Positions 1-12,959 of a stretch of 64,000 nucleotides of DNA are shown in pieces. Numbering within the stretch: position 1 is the first letter of the stretch; each line of letters begins with the position of its first letter. Source of the DNA: Latrodectus hesperus (lineage: Eukaryota; Arthropoda; Arachnida; Araneae; Theridiidae); contig JAJQOW010000014.1 in the NCBI GenBank assembly GCA_037975125.1, positions 2,629,286 to 2,693,285 on the forward strand. Direction: 5' to 3'. A program made the position numbers and the translations under genes. The notes under the pieces were generated by a model. That model was not told where the DNA came from and did not search any database. It saw nothing but the letters and a program-made list of their open reading frames with translations.

Positions 1-615
1 TAAAACAAAATATTTAATATAATTGACTAATACAACATTAAGAATACAAATCAATTTTTCAAAAAACTTATTCATGTAAAACGAATAAAATGTTGAAGTT
101 ATGAAGCAGCAATAACAAAAATAATTTTATGTTAATCCTAAAAGTTTTATTTTATTCAATCAAATTATTTCGTGAAATATACATTGTAAATAAAAAAAAA
201 TTATTGTAGCTTTTAAAAATAAAGAAAATAGTCATACATTTCAAAACTCTTAATGAAGTTTTAATTTAAATTACTATTTATGATGATAATTTTATGATAA
301 CAATTTTTATATTCAATGCCTTATATTTTGAAATTCTATGTTATACAATATTTAATAATTAAATTCTGTTATAATAATAACAATTTTAATTTAATAAAAA
401 ATATACGAAAATTAAATACGAAATTCATATATTCAGATTAAACATAATATTTTTTATTACTTATGGCAAGAAAAGAAAGTATATATAAGTAAATGTATTA
501 AACAATATTTACTTTAAGTTTTCATACACAAACTTATGAATCTTTTAACTAAATGCACTAAATTTACTACTTCAAGCAATATGATACAACATTAGGGAAA
601 TGTGTAACTTATTGT
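1..615. other. AT-rich stretch without gene
   Basis: AT-rich sequence with stops in all frames. I see no gene, repeat family or RNA gene here. Confidence 0.6.
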
Positions 616-975
616 TTTTGTTACTCATGTCCTTGATGCAGGAAAGCCTACAACCAGTCTAGCAGACCCCGTAGCATGAAATCAGCAGTCCATGATAATG
701 CAGCTTCACTTGAAAAATGAACCACGGGAGTTAAAGGCTGACTAAGCCTTAAGTAGGATTTCATAATTTAGAAACAGGAACCAAGCAAAAGACCACCACA
801 CTTATCTTGCAACATAACAAGAGGTGACATTTTACTAGGATGACAATGCGACCAAGGTATTTTTAACGTACCCCAGCAACCATCAACAAACACGACGGAT
901 TTCGGTTGGGCTGGAATTTGATCTCACTACCTTTCGATAACGACTGTGAACGTCCTAACAAACCAGGTCACAGTT
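616..975 (-). repeat. tRNA-derived SINE-like copy
   Basis: GC-richer block inside AT-rich flanks. Read on the minus strand it starts at about 972 with a tRNA-like head: an A-box-like stretch (ACCTGGTTTGTTAGGACG), then a B-box-like stretch (GAGATCAAATTCCAGCC) at about 908-926. A unique-looking body follows toward position 620. The order head-then-body is typical of RNA polymerase III-derived SINEs. No target duplication was identified, so both ends are approximate. It could also be a fragment of another repeat. Confidence 0.45.
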
Positions 976-1171
976 GTTTTCTCTAACTTATTTTTAATAA
1001 ATTTGTTAAGTAACAATGAATTTAAACATACATTCTGATCATACAATAGAAACAGTTTAAATAAAGAAAAATGGTGTATCGACATCCAAAAATAGCTATT
1101 CCCTACAAAAGAGGGCTTACAAATTCTTAATTGGAAAATACTTAGTTAGTAATAGTATAGCATACACGGGA

Positions 1172-1265
1172 TACAGAAAAATTCAGTTAGAAAGTTATAA
1201 AAAAGTAATATTTTGATACAAAACGGCACCTAATGAGTAAGTAGCTTGTGTACTTCATTTAATAT
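1172..1265 (+). repeat. Left flanking direct repeat of minisatellite
   Basis: About 94 bases that recur at 2090-2184 with roughly 10 differences (near 89% identity by eye). Both copies share the core AAAGTTATAAAAAAGTAATA and end in ACTTCATTTAATAT. This copy runs straight into the 27-bp array. The pair frames the array, so the array may sit inside a larger duplicated unit or a non-autonomous element. Confidence 0.85.
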
Positions 1266-1269
1266 GAGC

Positions 1270-2075
1270 TTAATGTTAGTAATCATATCTCAAATCTTGA
1301 TGTTGCTAATCGTATCTCAATTCTTGATGTAGGTGATCGTATCTCAAATCATAATGTTAGTAATGGTATCTCAAATCTTGATGTTGGTAATCGTATCTCA
1401 AATCTTGATGTTGGTAATCGTATCTCAATTCTTGATTTTGGTAATCGTATCTCAATTCTTGATGTTGGTAATCGTATCTCAAATCTTGATGTTGGTAATT
1501 GTATCTCAATTCTTGATGTTAGTAATCATATCTCAAATCTTGATGTGAGTAATCGTATCTCAAATCTTGATATAAGTAATCGTATCTCAAATCTTGATGT
1601 TGCTAATCGTATCTCAAATCTTGATGTTGCTAATCGTATCTCAAATCTTGATGTTGTTAATCGTATCTCAATTCTTGATGTTAGTAATCGTATCACAATT
1701 CTTGATGTTGGTAATCGTATCTCAAATCTTGATGTTGGTAATCGTATCTCAAATCTTGATGCTAGTAATCGTATCTCAAATCATAATGTTAGTAATGGTA
1801 TCTCAAATCTTGATGTTGGTAATCGTATCTCAAATCTTGATGTTGGTAATCATATCTCAATTCTTGATTTTGGTAATCGTATCTCAATTCTTGATGTTGG
1901 TAATCGTATCTCAAATCTTGATGTTAGTAATCGTATCTCTATTCTTGATGTTGGTAATCTTATCTCAAATCTTGATGTTAGTAATCGTATCTCAAATCAT
2001 GATGTTAGTAATCGTATCTCAATTCTTGATGTTGGTAATCGTATCTCAAATCTTGATGTTTGTAATCGTATTGCA
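1270..2075. repeat. 27-bp minisatellite, about 30 units
   Basis: Tandem array with unit consensus CTTGATGTTGGTAATCGTAT plus CTCAAAT (27 bp). Units vary mainly at GTTGGT/GTTAGT/GTTGCT and AAATC/AATTC. Because 27 is divisible by three, the array stays open in several frames and gives spurious proteins of 9-residue repeats (SNRISNLDV or MLVIVSQIL type), the longest 188 codons at 1545-2111. A distinctive variant run starting ATAATGTTAGTAATGG occurs at 1351 and again at 1783, exactly 432 bp (16 units) later, which indicates a higher-order duplication. I do not call the open frames genes: no non-repeat coding sequence flanks them. Confidence 0.95.
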
Positions 2076-2089
2076 AAAAATGCAAGGGG

Positions 2090-2184
2090 TACAGGAAAAA
2101 TTCAATTATAAAGTTATAAAAAAGTAATATTTTGACACAAAATGGCCCCCAATGAGTAAGCAACTTGTGCACTTCATTTAATAT
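2090..2184 (+). repeat. Right flanking direct repeat of minisatellite
   Basis: Second copy of the ~94-bp sequence at 1172-1265, same orientation, immediately after the last degenerate array unit. Beyond its end (ATATATCCCAG...) the sequence is unrelated to the array, unlike the left copy. Confidence 0.85.
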
Positions 2185-2189
2185 ATCCC

Positions 2190-4639
<2,450 letters not shown>

Positions 4640-5750
4640 CGCCATAGGAGAACGTAGTGAGACATCTCGGGATGTGATTGGAAATAATATATGACTTTCT
4701 CATTAATCCGAATATTTTCATTTAAATAAACAATATATATTTTTTGTAGTAAAAAATTACTTGGTTTAGAATTTCAAAAAAATAAATTTTCAAAGTTATT
4801 CAATAATTATAAAACGTTATAAAAATTTGAATTTTTATCATTCTCTCTACATTTAAATTTTAGACTAATTTAGAATTTAAATTGATCGCCCAGGAAATTT
4901 TGACCATGGACACTGCTTAAAATGTCTTTAAAATAAAACTCAACTTTTCATTCTCTAAAATGTCTAGTTATGTTATTTAAAAATAATTAATGATATTGTT
5001 GATAATATTTTCTTTTCTTAAATCATTTTTCTTAGTTTTTTCAACACAATAACATTTCTACTTATTATTTTAGTGGTTTAAATAATAATTTCTTTAAAAG
5101 ATAATGTTTCCTATAAGACTTTTACTATTAATAAATTAATAGATGGAGCCACTAACTATTATTTAATAATATGTATCTTAAAGAACTTCTTGTGTAATTT
5201 AAATACTTCACCAGATGGCGACACTAACCATGAATGTGTTTCTCATATAATTTTTTCAGTGTATGCATTGCAATACAAATAAATTCATCAGTCCAAATAA
5301 AGAAATGAAAAAAATATATTTTCTTAGTTAATTCTGAAAATAAAAATCATAAACTTGATTTTCCATATTTTGATTCAGTAGAAGTAATGTTTATGAAATA
5401 TTAAATAAATATTTAATATTGAATATAATAATATTATTATAATATAATAATAATATATTGAATTAAATAAATATTTATTGAATTTTGTATTTCCATATTG
5501 TAACGTGATTGTCAACTTTATCGTTAAAAATTGTAAAAAACTATTTATCATAATGGATTGTAAGTGCACTTACTTTTTCACAATCTTGGAACTCCACGAT
5601 CTTTTTCCGATGAGTCAATTAATAATCTACAAATAATTTCTATTCTCAATAAGCATTGGAGTCTTGCAGTTAGTTTAACATATTTAATGGAAATTAACTT
5701 TACAACAAACATATAATTACTAAACTTAAACAGCACACTATTTAAAAGAA
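4640..5750. other. AT-rich stretch without gene
   Basis: No gene seen. It holds two similar short sequences about 72 bp apart, AGATGGAGCCACTAAC at 5141 and AGATGGCGACACTAAC at 5213. The second resembles the core of an insect CTCF-type site. Confidence 0.5.
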
Positions 5751-5759
5751 ATGAAACAA

Positions 5760-5935
5760 GGGAAAGATCTAATATTCATTCGATTAACATCATTCCCTGA
5801 GTGAGGCTCAGTATCAATGTAGGTTTTTTTCACAGTGGCGCGGCAGTCGCGCAACAGATGGGAGTTCGTGTCACTCTCCCACCTTTGGATGCTAAGATAT
5901 ACCAGTTCGAATCCAAACATCAATATTAAATCAAT
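5760..5935 (+). repeat. Possible tRNA-derived SINE fragment
   Basis: A GC-richer patch with a B-box-like CAGTTCGAATCCA at about 5903-5915, preceded by an imperfect tRNA-like stretch from 5833 (AGTGGCGCGGCAGTCGCGC). The A box is poor, so this could be an unrelated repeat. It lies just beyond the 3' end of the BEL/Pao remnant. Confidence 0.35.
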
Positions 5936-6025
5936 GATTCACCTGTAAAAAAACTAAACACAAGAATATTAATAAACTGATTACAATGTAATTCAATAAA
6001 CCAAAAGTAATTTAAAGTCTTTTAC

Positions 6026-6560
6026 TCGGTTTTAACATTCGTCTATAACGGAATATATAACTCCTTGGTTATCAGGGATTAAATCCTTGGTTTGGCGATG
6101 ACTATCATCATTTGATCCACTGGAAGAGTTGACTGCTAGAAAATAAACCTTTGTTACTTCTATTGGATAAAGCTTTTGTATGGGTCTTAAAACATTTCCA
6201 GATTGAGTCTTAATTTCCATTAAGCGTAACTTTCCATCCTTTCCAGGAATAATTCTTAAAAATTTAACAAAGACCAGTTGATTCGCTTGTCGTCTGTATC
6301 TCCGATGAGAACAAGATCTCCTTTTATGAATGACCCACTTTTTAATTTGGAATAATTTTTTAACAATCCAAGTATCTCCATCTTATCTCCATAAAGAGTT
6401 TGTCTGACTTTATAAATAAAGTGGGCGACCCAATTAATTGGAACTAAGAGTTCATGGACTTGAGGCTATGTCACAAAATGCTATCGAGCAAAGGTGCCCA
6501 ATACCGTGCAAGCCCATTAAGAAGAAGTGGAAGAAGAACAATCCAAGATACTCAGTTCTA
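6026..6560 (-). pseudogene. BEL/Pao DUF5641 domain remnant
   Basis: C-terminal part of the BEL/Pao polyprotein. Readable minus-strand segments include GDLVLIGDTDDKRINW (about 6330-6270) and, after a frameshift, the GKDGKLR-type segment leading into MEIKTQSGNVLRPIQKLYPI (about 6220-6160). These match the DUF5641 pattern of 'GD.V.I.D....W..G...R..PGKDG..R...VKT..G...RP.QKL.PL'. The reading frame closes with TAA near 6026. The 6430-6560 part does not read well in any single frame, so it is decayed or rearranged. Confidence 0.75.
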
Positions 6561-7288
6561 AACGGCTTCGCGATCTTGCTGCAATTTCAAACGGTAAACA
6601 TATTTTCTATTAAATTTTCTTGAATCGATAATGTCAAATTCAGGAACGCCTACTTCTTTATTTTCTTGTAAGAACATAGATGGAGTGAGGGCTGACAGGT
6701 CGTTTGGATCTTCTGAGAAATACATCCACGGAATGGAGTTAATGAGACTTTCAACATCGAATAATACTGTAGCTAACTCTTCTTCATTCAAACCAGCTTT
6801 TTCTAGTACCCTCTTTAGAATGCCCTTCAATATTCCAATCAATCTCTCCCAGAAACTTTTCCACCAAGGGGCAGAGGGCGGATTAAATTTCCAAGAAATT
6901 CTTTTCTTTGAAGCAAAATCTTCGACTATACCCCAATCGATAGTTCTTAAAAGATTTGCTGTTCCTACAAGATTTATGCCATTGTCTGAATATTCAGTAG
7001 AAGAACGTTCTCTCCGCGAAATAAAACGGCAAAACGAAGGATAAAGCATTCAATGGAAAATGAAGATACCAACTCGAGAAGCACCGCTTGATAGATGGCG
7101 CAGGTGATGAGTATCACCCAACATTTTCTTCCTCTTTTGAGACACAATGGCCCACACAAGTCGATACCGATTATTTCGAAGACAGCCGCATCTCGAACAT
7201 GATCCTCTGGAAGAGGGATGCTTTCGCCCTCGAGATGCTGAACTGAAAATCTTCTACACTTAGTACAGTTTCTTATCACACTTCGCAC
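6558..7288 (-). pseudogene. BEL/Pao integrase catalytic core remnant
   Basis: Retroviral-type integrase (rve) core. The first catalytic Asp lies in GIDLCGP, the second in YSDNGINLVG, and the Glu in WWKSFWERLIG; the last two are 45 residues apart in the frame as read. The first part (6974-7288) and second part (6558-7049) are in different frames, so there is a frameshift near 7000-7045 between the strand with LRF and CRFISRRERSS. All three catalytic residues survive, but the frame break makes it non-functional. It is followed by the DUF5641 remnant. Confidence 0.85.
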
Positions 7289-7291
7289 TGT

Positions 7292-7660
7292 CTATCTAGT
7301 CTTGATTGTCCAATAGGATTCTCTGAGATGAGACATCAATGTTTGAGTACCAGCATGATCAAGTTCGACGTGCTTGCTCATGGGTAACTTTCCAACAATA
7401 TTACGCTTAATTAGCAATAATATGGGAAACCTAAAAATTTCTAAGTCTTTTCTTGAGGTTATTCTTGTTGAAACTCGCAATAGACCATCACTATCTTTTA
7501 TCGTTTGGAAGTTTTGCTTTACTTCTCCAGTAAAGGATTCTCTTTGAATTTCCTTTAAAATGAACCTCTTAAATGTTTCGATTTCTTCAATCTCCAATTT
7601 TCTTCTTTTTCTGTATCTACTATTTCTTTGGATATTCTTGCAGAATCTAATGACATAACG
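7292..7660 (-). pseudogene. BEL/Pao integrase zinc-binding domain remnant
   Basis: Integrase_H2C2-type domain upstream of the catalytic core. Visible residues are SKHVELDHAGTQTLMSHLRE, then YW, and after an in-frame TAG at 7289-7291 the cysteine pair of NCTKCRRF. Because the TAG is in frame with the catalytic segment, a single substitution separates the two parts. The domain would normally bind zinc and help hold the cDNA ends. Confidence 0.8.
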
Positions 7661-7689
7661 ATTCTCACAATTTATTTGATGGAGGATAT

Positions 7690-8440
7690 TCTATGGAAGA
7701 ACTCAAATCTGTTAGTATCCTAATTTGTTGCAGAGATCACTGTTTTCTTTCTTTCTGAAAGGACAAAATCTTCGCCTGCAGAAATTTCGCTAGCAGACCA
7801 ATTTTTCAGTGGCTGCTTCAGCCAACTTGGCCCTTCCTACCACAGGAATTTAAATAAATCTTTTAGACTGCATCCCCTTGAGGATAAATCGGTGGGATTA
7901 TATTTTCCTGGAATGTCTCCAATCCTCTGGATCTATCAGCTTCCAAATTTCATTCATTCGGTTCGCTACAAATGTAGCCCAATTATCCGGCTTTTTATCC
8001 AGTATAAGGCATTCATCGAGTCAGTGTAGAAAGAAATTTCGTGCATTATTCATACTTAAATCTTTATTGACAGTGTGAGGGAGTCTGGATCCAATGGTGC
8101 ACGCAAGAACTTCTAATCTAGGAATAGTTATTGATTTTATGGGTGCTACCGTTAACTTAGCCTGTAATAATTAAAAGTTATCTATTCCCCCTATATCATT
8201 TCTAACAAAAACTGATATTGCATAAGCAGATTTGCTAGCATCTACAAAGACATGGAGAGTAGTATTTGCATCAAGCTTGGGTAGTTTGTTAGGAGTTTCT
8301 ACATCTTTTAAATATTATAATTCACTGGACCATTTTAGAAATGTTTTTTTTTCAAATTATCCGGAAGTACCGTATCGCAATTTATTTTTTCCATCCAACA
8401 ACTTTCATTCACTAATACAGCTGAGCATGGGGGTCGCCTA
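7690..8440 (-). pseudogene. BEL/Pao RNase H-like / Peptidase_A17 region remnant
   Basis: Segments read on the minus strand, from high coordinate: an INWDTVLPDNLKK-like patch near 8390-8350, LHVFVDASKSAYAISVFVRN near 8260-8200, APIKSITIPRLEVLACTIGS near 8140-8085, DSMNALYWIKKPDNW near 8020-7970, and IPGKYNPTDLSSRGCSLKDL followed by EGPSWLKQPLKNW near 7915-7800. The order and motifs (H.F.DAS, VAPIK, IPRLEL, NPAD..SRG) are characteristic of the BEL/Pao polymerase C-terminal part. Multiple frameshifts and an in-frame stop (in place of the residue before EGPSW) disable it. Confidence 0.8.
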
Positions 8441-8449
8441 GAATCTTTC

Positions 8450-9235
8450 TCTATATGACTCATCGTTCTAGCAGGTGGTGTTTTATTTCAGAAACTGAGG
8501 AGTTCAAAGTCATTTCTCTGGCTGTGAGTTGCGCAGATAAAATTTCGAGCAGCTCATCAATTTCACTAGCAAAAGGGTTTTTTGTTCTTTTTATTAAATT
8601 CCAACAATAGATCGCGGGGCAATATCTTAGTTAATATTGGAACTAAAATGTTTGAATTGCTTTCCTTTTTCACGGATAAACTTTCTGAGCTTCTAATATT
8701 CTTTTGAATAAGATGAAAAATGTTCCTGTGTGAAATTTTTTACGTCAGTAGAGTTTTTTAATGGGCTTGTTTGGAGAAGGTTTTCAATGTGTGCATTTAT
8801 TAAAATATTTTTATCACCAAATCGTTGTTTCAGTAAATTAATAGCGTAATCATACTGTTCTGCAGTTAACTCTAAACCATCAATTGCATTAAATGCCTAA
8901 CCTAAGAAATACCTAAAATAAATGAGTTTATCAATTTTGTTTAAGTTTATATTTTCATGGAATGAGAAGAATTAAAACAATTCCAAGAATTCAACCACTC
9001 AGATATCTCTCCAAAGTATTTTGGAATAATTAATTTTGGTAACTTTAATCTTTCTTTTTGAAGAGTTTGAATCGGATCCTGAGCGGAACTGTTATGAGAA
9101 ATATTATTTTCCAGAATGGAATTATTGGTTTTAGTTCCCACTTTTAAGAGTTTAACTTTAAGGTGCGAAATCTTGTTCTGGTTATTTTTTCTTGATATTC
9201 TTAGACACTGGAAACCCAAGAAACAATATTTTATT
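8450..9235 (-). pseudogene. BEL/Pao gag (DUF1759) remnant
   Basis: Gag-like reading on the minus strand. LPKLIIPKYFGEISEWLNSW near 9045-8985 matches the 'LPKL.LP.F.G...EW..FW' signature of DUF1759. Further on come AIDGLELTAEQYDYAINLL and RFGDKNILINAHIENLL near 8890-8780, and KPFASEIDELLEILSAQLTA near 8580-8520. Frameshifts lie near 8960, 8920 and 8690. The sequence then jumps to the polymerase end, which is evidence for an internal deletion. Confidence 0.8.
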
Positions 9236-9239
9236 TAAC

Positions 9240-11010
9240 TTTAAATTTAAAGGTAAATATTTATTTATCTTCCCCCCAAGAAACAATATTTTAATATAAA
9301 TTTTTTTATTCCATCAGATGGGCAACGGCTTCGAATTCAAACAGGATCCAACGTTTTCTTAGGGCTTTCTTACTAAAAAACTCTAAGCAATGCTTAATAC
9401 AGAACATGAAATTAAGAATTTGCCTGCTTCGTATTTTTAAATTCCGTTTCAAATTAAACGCATTTTGCAAAAACGTTTAATGCATTTAAATTGATAATTG
9501 CACGGAAAATATTGAATTAATGTTTTGTAATCCATCTAAATATGATCTAAATCTATCGCCGTAGGATTTCTCAGTTTAAACATTGTGTTCTTGAATTTGT
9601 TTTCAATACGAAATTGAGCTCAACTTCACTACATTATTCTTTAACATACAAGCGATTGCCAAGTTTTAATACATATTCGAATCATTTAGGTAAACTATAA
9701 ATATATGAAACACGAAAAATATGAAACCAATTCCACCAGAAAAATGATTCTTCGCGATGAGAATTCCTCAGTCTAAATATTTTGTTGTTCTGCAAATTGC
9801 GTTTTATTGTCGAAATCCACTTTATTTTTTTACTACATTAATTATTTATTACACAAATGAGTAAAACCAATTTCAGAGGCACAAACTAATGGTTGTTTGA
9901 TCTCAATATGGCTTTAAAATTAGTTTTCCTTTTCTGTTTGTAACCTTGTTAGTCAAAAAAATACTATCCAAAGTATATTAAGGAATTCATTACTTATACT
10001 TTTATACTATAACCATCTTCATTGATTACCAAATATTTAACAGCTCAACCTACAAACTTTCCCATGACCGTCGCTCTGATGAACGCAAGTTGTATTTTTT
10101 CAATCACTTTTGACGCCAAAAATTGACGCTAAGAAAGCGAACATTTGTGTTCTTTCAACAAGAGAGTTATTACTTTTATTCACTGTGGGCAAAAAGTATA
10201 GTACAATTTTATATAGATTATTAGGCCCTGCATTTACTATAGAAATTTAATAATATTAACTTTCTATTATTGATGCTATCGTTGAAGTGCTGCTTTATAT
10301 TTTGAGCTATTAAATTCTCTGTAAATGTATTTTGTGGGGGATAATTACTTTTTAAATTATTATTATGTCGTAAATATGTGCTCTAACTATGTACTCTTTT
10401 CCATCACACATTTTATATTTTGTTAAGCACATAAAATGTCTCAATCAGCAGTTATTTGTATATTAGAAGCAAGTTAATTAGTTTTCCCAAGGAAATTAGA
10501 GACATGGCTATGTTGAGGAGTTTTTATAAGAATGCAATCTATAAGTTATTTAAAGTATTTTAATGAATTTAAATTAAATATTGTGAATTAGAAATTCTTG
10601 ACTGCGCGTGCATATTAAAAGATTTGTGTAATAATTTTAACTGTGACCACTTTCTAATGTTTGAATATTTTGATTTAAGCTATATATTTGGCAAAAAATT
10701 GTCATGTGGAATTTAAAACAAATTGGGTGAGATAGTTTATATCCCAGTATCATTACATATTCATTTAAAAGTATTTTTGGTGAATTTTATGTTATTATTA
10801 ACAAAAAAATATCATTCTTAATCTTGAAATTAATCTTAATAAATCGACGTTCTCATTATTAATACCATATAAATTAATAAAATAGATTCTGGTAATAGTT
10901 GCCAATTTAACTGTTCAAGTTATATTTAGCATTTTTCATGCTATTTACATTTCCAGACGATATAAGATTCTTAATTTTTTTAAAATTTGCAATGCAATTT
11001 AAATAATACC
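9240..11010. other. AT-rich stretch without gene
   Basis: No coding sequence, RNA gene or clear repeat was recognised apart from the short CCAAGAAACAATATTTTA direct repeat at its left edge. Confidence 0.5.
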
Positions 11011-11019
11011 AAATAATAT

Positions 11020-11240
11020 TTTTTATGATATTTTTTTATGATTCGATGCGAATTGTGACGGTATCCGGTATCGAACCCAGAACATTCTACATAACGTATA
11101 ATTGATTTGCGTACATAAATGGCTTCATTATGTCTGACTATGTGCGAATTCGTACCATATAGTGAAAAATCCAATAGAACAAAGAAAAGAACCTTTCAAA
11201 TCTGAAATATCGGAGAAGTGTGTGTGTTCCCGATTGATTA
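11020..11240 (-). repeat. Degenerate tRNA-like repeat, copy 1
   Basis: Contains a B-box-like GGGTTCGATACCGGA read on the minus strand (about 11064-11078) and, about 140 bases to the right, AATATCGG followed by AGTGTGTGTG. Copy 3 at 11600-11800 has the same two landmarks at about the same spacing, so they belong to one family. Confidence 0.5.
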
Positions 11241-11319
11241 AATCAAAGAACACAGTAACAGCTATTCACAAATAAAATAACATTTTCCCCATGCAGTTTG
11301 TGTAAACATGCATGTGCAA

Positions 11320-11410
11320 ATAATAAAAAGCAACCGAAATCGAACACAAAATCTTATGTCTAAAGTCTGAAGCCATAATTTGCATAATCATGCTTTGGAA
11401 ATTTGAAATC
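11320..11410 (-). repeat. Degenerate tRNA-like repeat, copy 2
   Basis: Shorter relative of the copies at 11020 and 11600: AGCAACCGAAATCGAACACA on the plus strand corresponds to their B-box region. The rest is too diverged to delimit. Confidence 0.3.
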
Positions 11411-11599
11411 GAACCATATACTGAAATTACACACACACAATAAATTAAAATTTAACAAAATTGAATTATATTAATGAACATAATTGAATATATTGAAAAT
11501 TCTAGTAAAATTTGCATGTAAAATAGTGAAATTGGCGAAAGTTTATAAGGGAACGATGATTTTATCTTCAAATTGGATAAAATATGCATGCGCAATGCA

Positions 11600-11800
11600 A
11601 AAATAGCCAAATGCGATGATTGTTGCGAGAGTATCGGGAATCGAACCTAGAATATTCTAGTTAACTTATTACAGTTTCAGTAATCATAAGCAAAATCTTA
11701 AGAGTGGACGTCTGAAATAATACCTATTTGTAAAATTCAGACTAGATAATGAATTGAGTTGTGTTAAATGGAATATCGGCAGTGTGTGCCATCCAAACTT
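11600..11800 (-). repeat. Degenerate tRNA-like repeat, copy 3
   Basis: B-box-like AGGTTCGATTCCCGA on the minus strand (about 11634-11648), with GAATATTCTA matching GAACATTCTA of copy 1, and AATATCGG plus AGTGTGTG at about 11770. Same orientation as copies 1 and 2. Confidence 0.5.
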
Positions 11801-11809
11801 TATATTGAA

Positions 11810-12755
11810 AAAAATTTCATTCTCATCGTCCATATAATATAATAGATTTTTTAACAGCTGTTCAGTTGAAAGCTGTACATTATTTTGTTTTTACCAATCT
11901 TCACACACACACACAAGCCAAACGAAAGATAATGGCGTAATAAGTTGCCGAAAATCAGCAACTTTTTTGTGTGTGCATGCACCAGCAATTCGGGCAATTC
12001 ATATCGCCAATGATTTAAAAACAGATCAAGTTTTGTTTTCTTTTCGCCAAGCGGAAATAGTATAAAAAATTGTTATTTATTTTCATTTTGGTTTTCATAA
12101 TTCTATTTGAACGAATGATCGTTTAGTTTTCAACCTTTAAACAGCAAATTTAGATTGAGAATGGGCATATTAATTTCAATATAAAATAATTTAACTGCTT
12201 AAAAACTTGATTACATTTTAACGAATATTTTATATTTCAAATTATTTTGTTTAAATAATTTAAAAGTATTTTCAAGTATTTATGCATATATTCTTAATAG
12301 GCTATATTTTTATATAATAAAAATGTCATGCAAAATTTAAAACTGTACTATCGAATGCAATGAAGAAAATATCAAAATTTTGTATTATTAAAATATGGTG
12401 TATTTGTTACCTCATATTATTTTTTAACTAACTTAATTTAAATTTTACAGAATTTAAAACCCTTTTTAGGTTTTTAAATTTGAAATTGTGAAAAATAACC
12501 CTTTTATAAAGGATGTACCATTTTTTTGGGTGTTGCTGAGACATTTTTAGTTTTGATAGATACTTTAAAATAGAATTACTTCAAAACCATATTAATATTT
12601 ATCTTTATAAATCTGGATAACTAAAATTGAGTTAAAACATTGTACTGACCAGACTTCTGGAATTTTCATTAAATGGTACATATTCATATTAAATACTTAA
12701 TTTTTTACCCTCTTTAAGAACTTAAAAAAATTGCTTTGTTTAAGATGCATGCATT
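11810..12755. other. AT-rich stretch without gene
   Basis: No gene seen. A short (CA)n run is present near 11905. No other structure was recognised. Confidence 0.45.
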
Positions 12756-12772
12756 TAAAAAAAATCTCATTA

Positions 12773-12942
12773 GTTGTATGAATGCGACCCACCCTATAAA
12801 CGGGTTTGTGGTGGTATGGAGCGGGTAACGCTTCTCGCCTTCGTGACTTGGTTGACAGGTGCCTGCTGGGTAACGACAAATGAGTAGCGGTACTGGCCAT
12901 GTTGTGGCATAAGGTTCATCACCCAAGTGTGCCCGCCGTTAG
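12773..12942. mobile_element. 170-bp short element with 15-bp target duplication
   Basis: A GC-rich 170-bp insert in AT-rich DNA, flanked on both sides by the identical 15-mer AAAAAAATCTCATTA (12758-12772 and 12943-12957). That is a clean target-site duplication, pointing to one insertion by retroposition. Read on the plus strand, GTGGTGGTATGGAGCGGGTAACGC resembles a weak tRNA A-box region, so it may be a SINE or a SINE fragment. There is no obvious A-rich tail except the adjoining target A-run. Confidence 0.7.
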
Positions 12943-12959
12943 AAAAAAATCTCATTAAG

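Larger units (their letters stand above)
6026..9235 (-). mobile_element. BEL/Pao LTR retrotransposon, internally deleted remnant
   Basis: Minus-strand retroelement fossil. In coding order from high to low coordinate it shows gag with DUF1759, the RNase H-like/Peptidase_A17 region, integrase zinc-binding domain, integrase core and DUF5641 C-terminal domain. This order is that of BEL/Pao elements of animals. Most of the protease and reverse transcriptase is absent: gag sequence ends near 8460 and sequence corresponding to the end of the RT/start of the RNase H-like region begins near 8440. Frameshifts and stops are scattered throughout. I could not identify LTRs; a short direct repeat CCAAGAAACAATATTTTA at about 9215 and 9276 lies at the gag-side edge but is not an LTR. 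The element is inactive. Confidence 0.85.

Noticed and set aside
5211..5226. Reporting this CTCF-like match as a separate regulatory feature
   Set aside because: A single short match in 64 kb without supporting data; kept only as a low-interest finding.
6631..7044. Plus-strand frame of 137 codons
   Set aside because: Antisense shadow of the BEL/Pao integrase.
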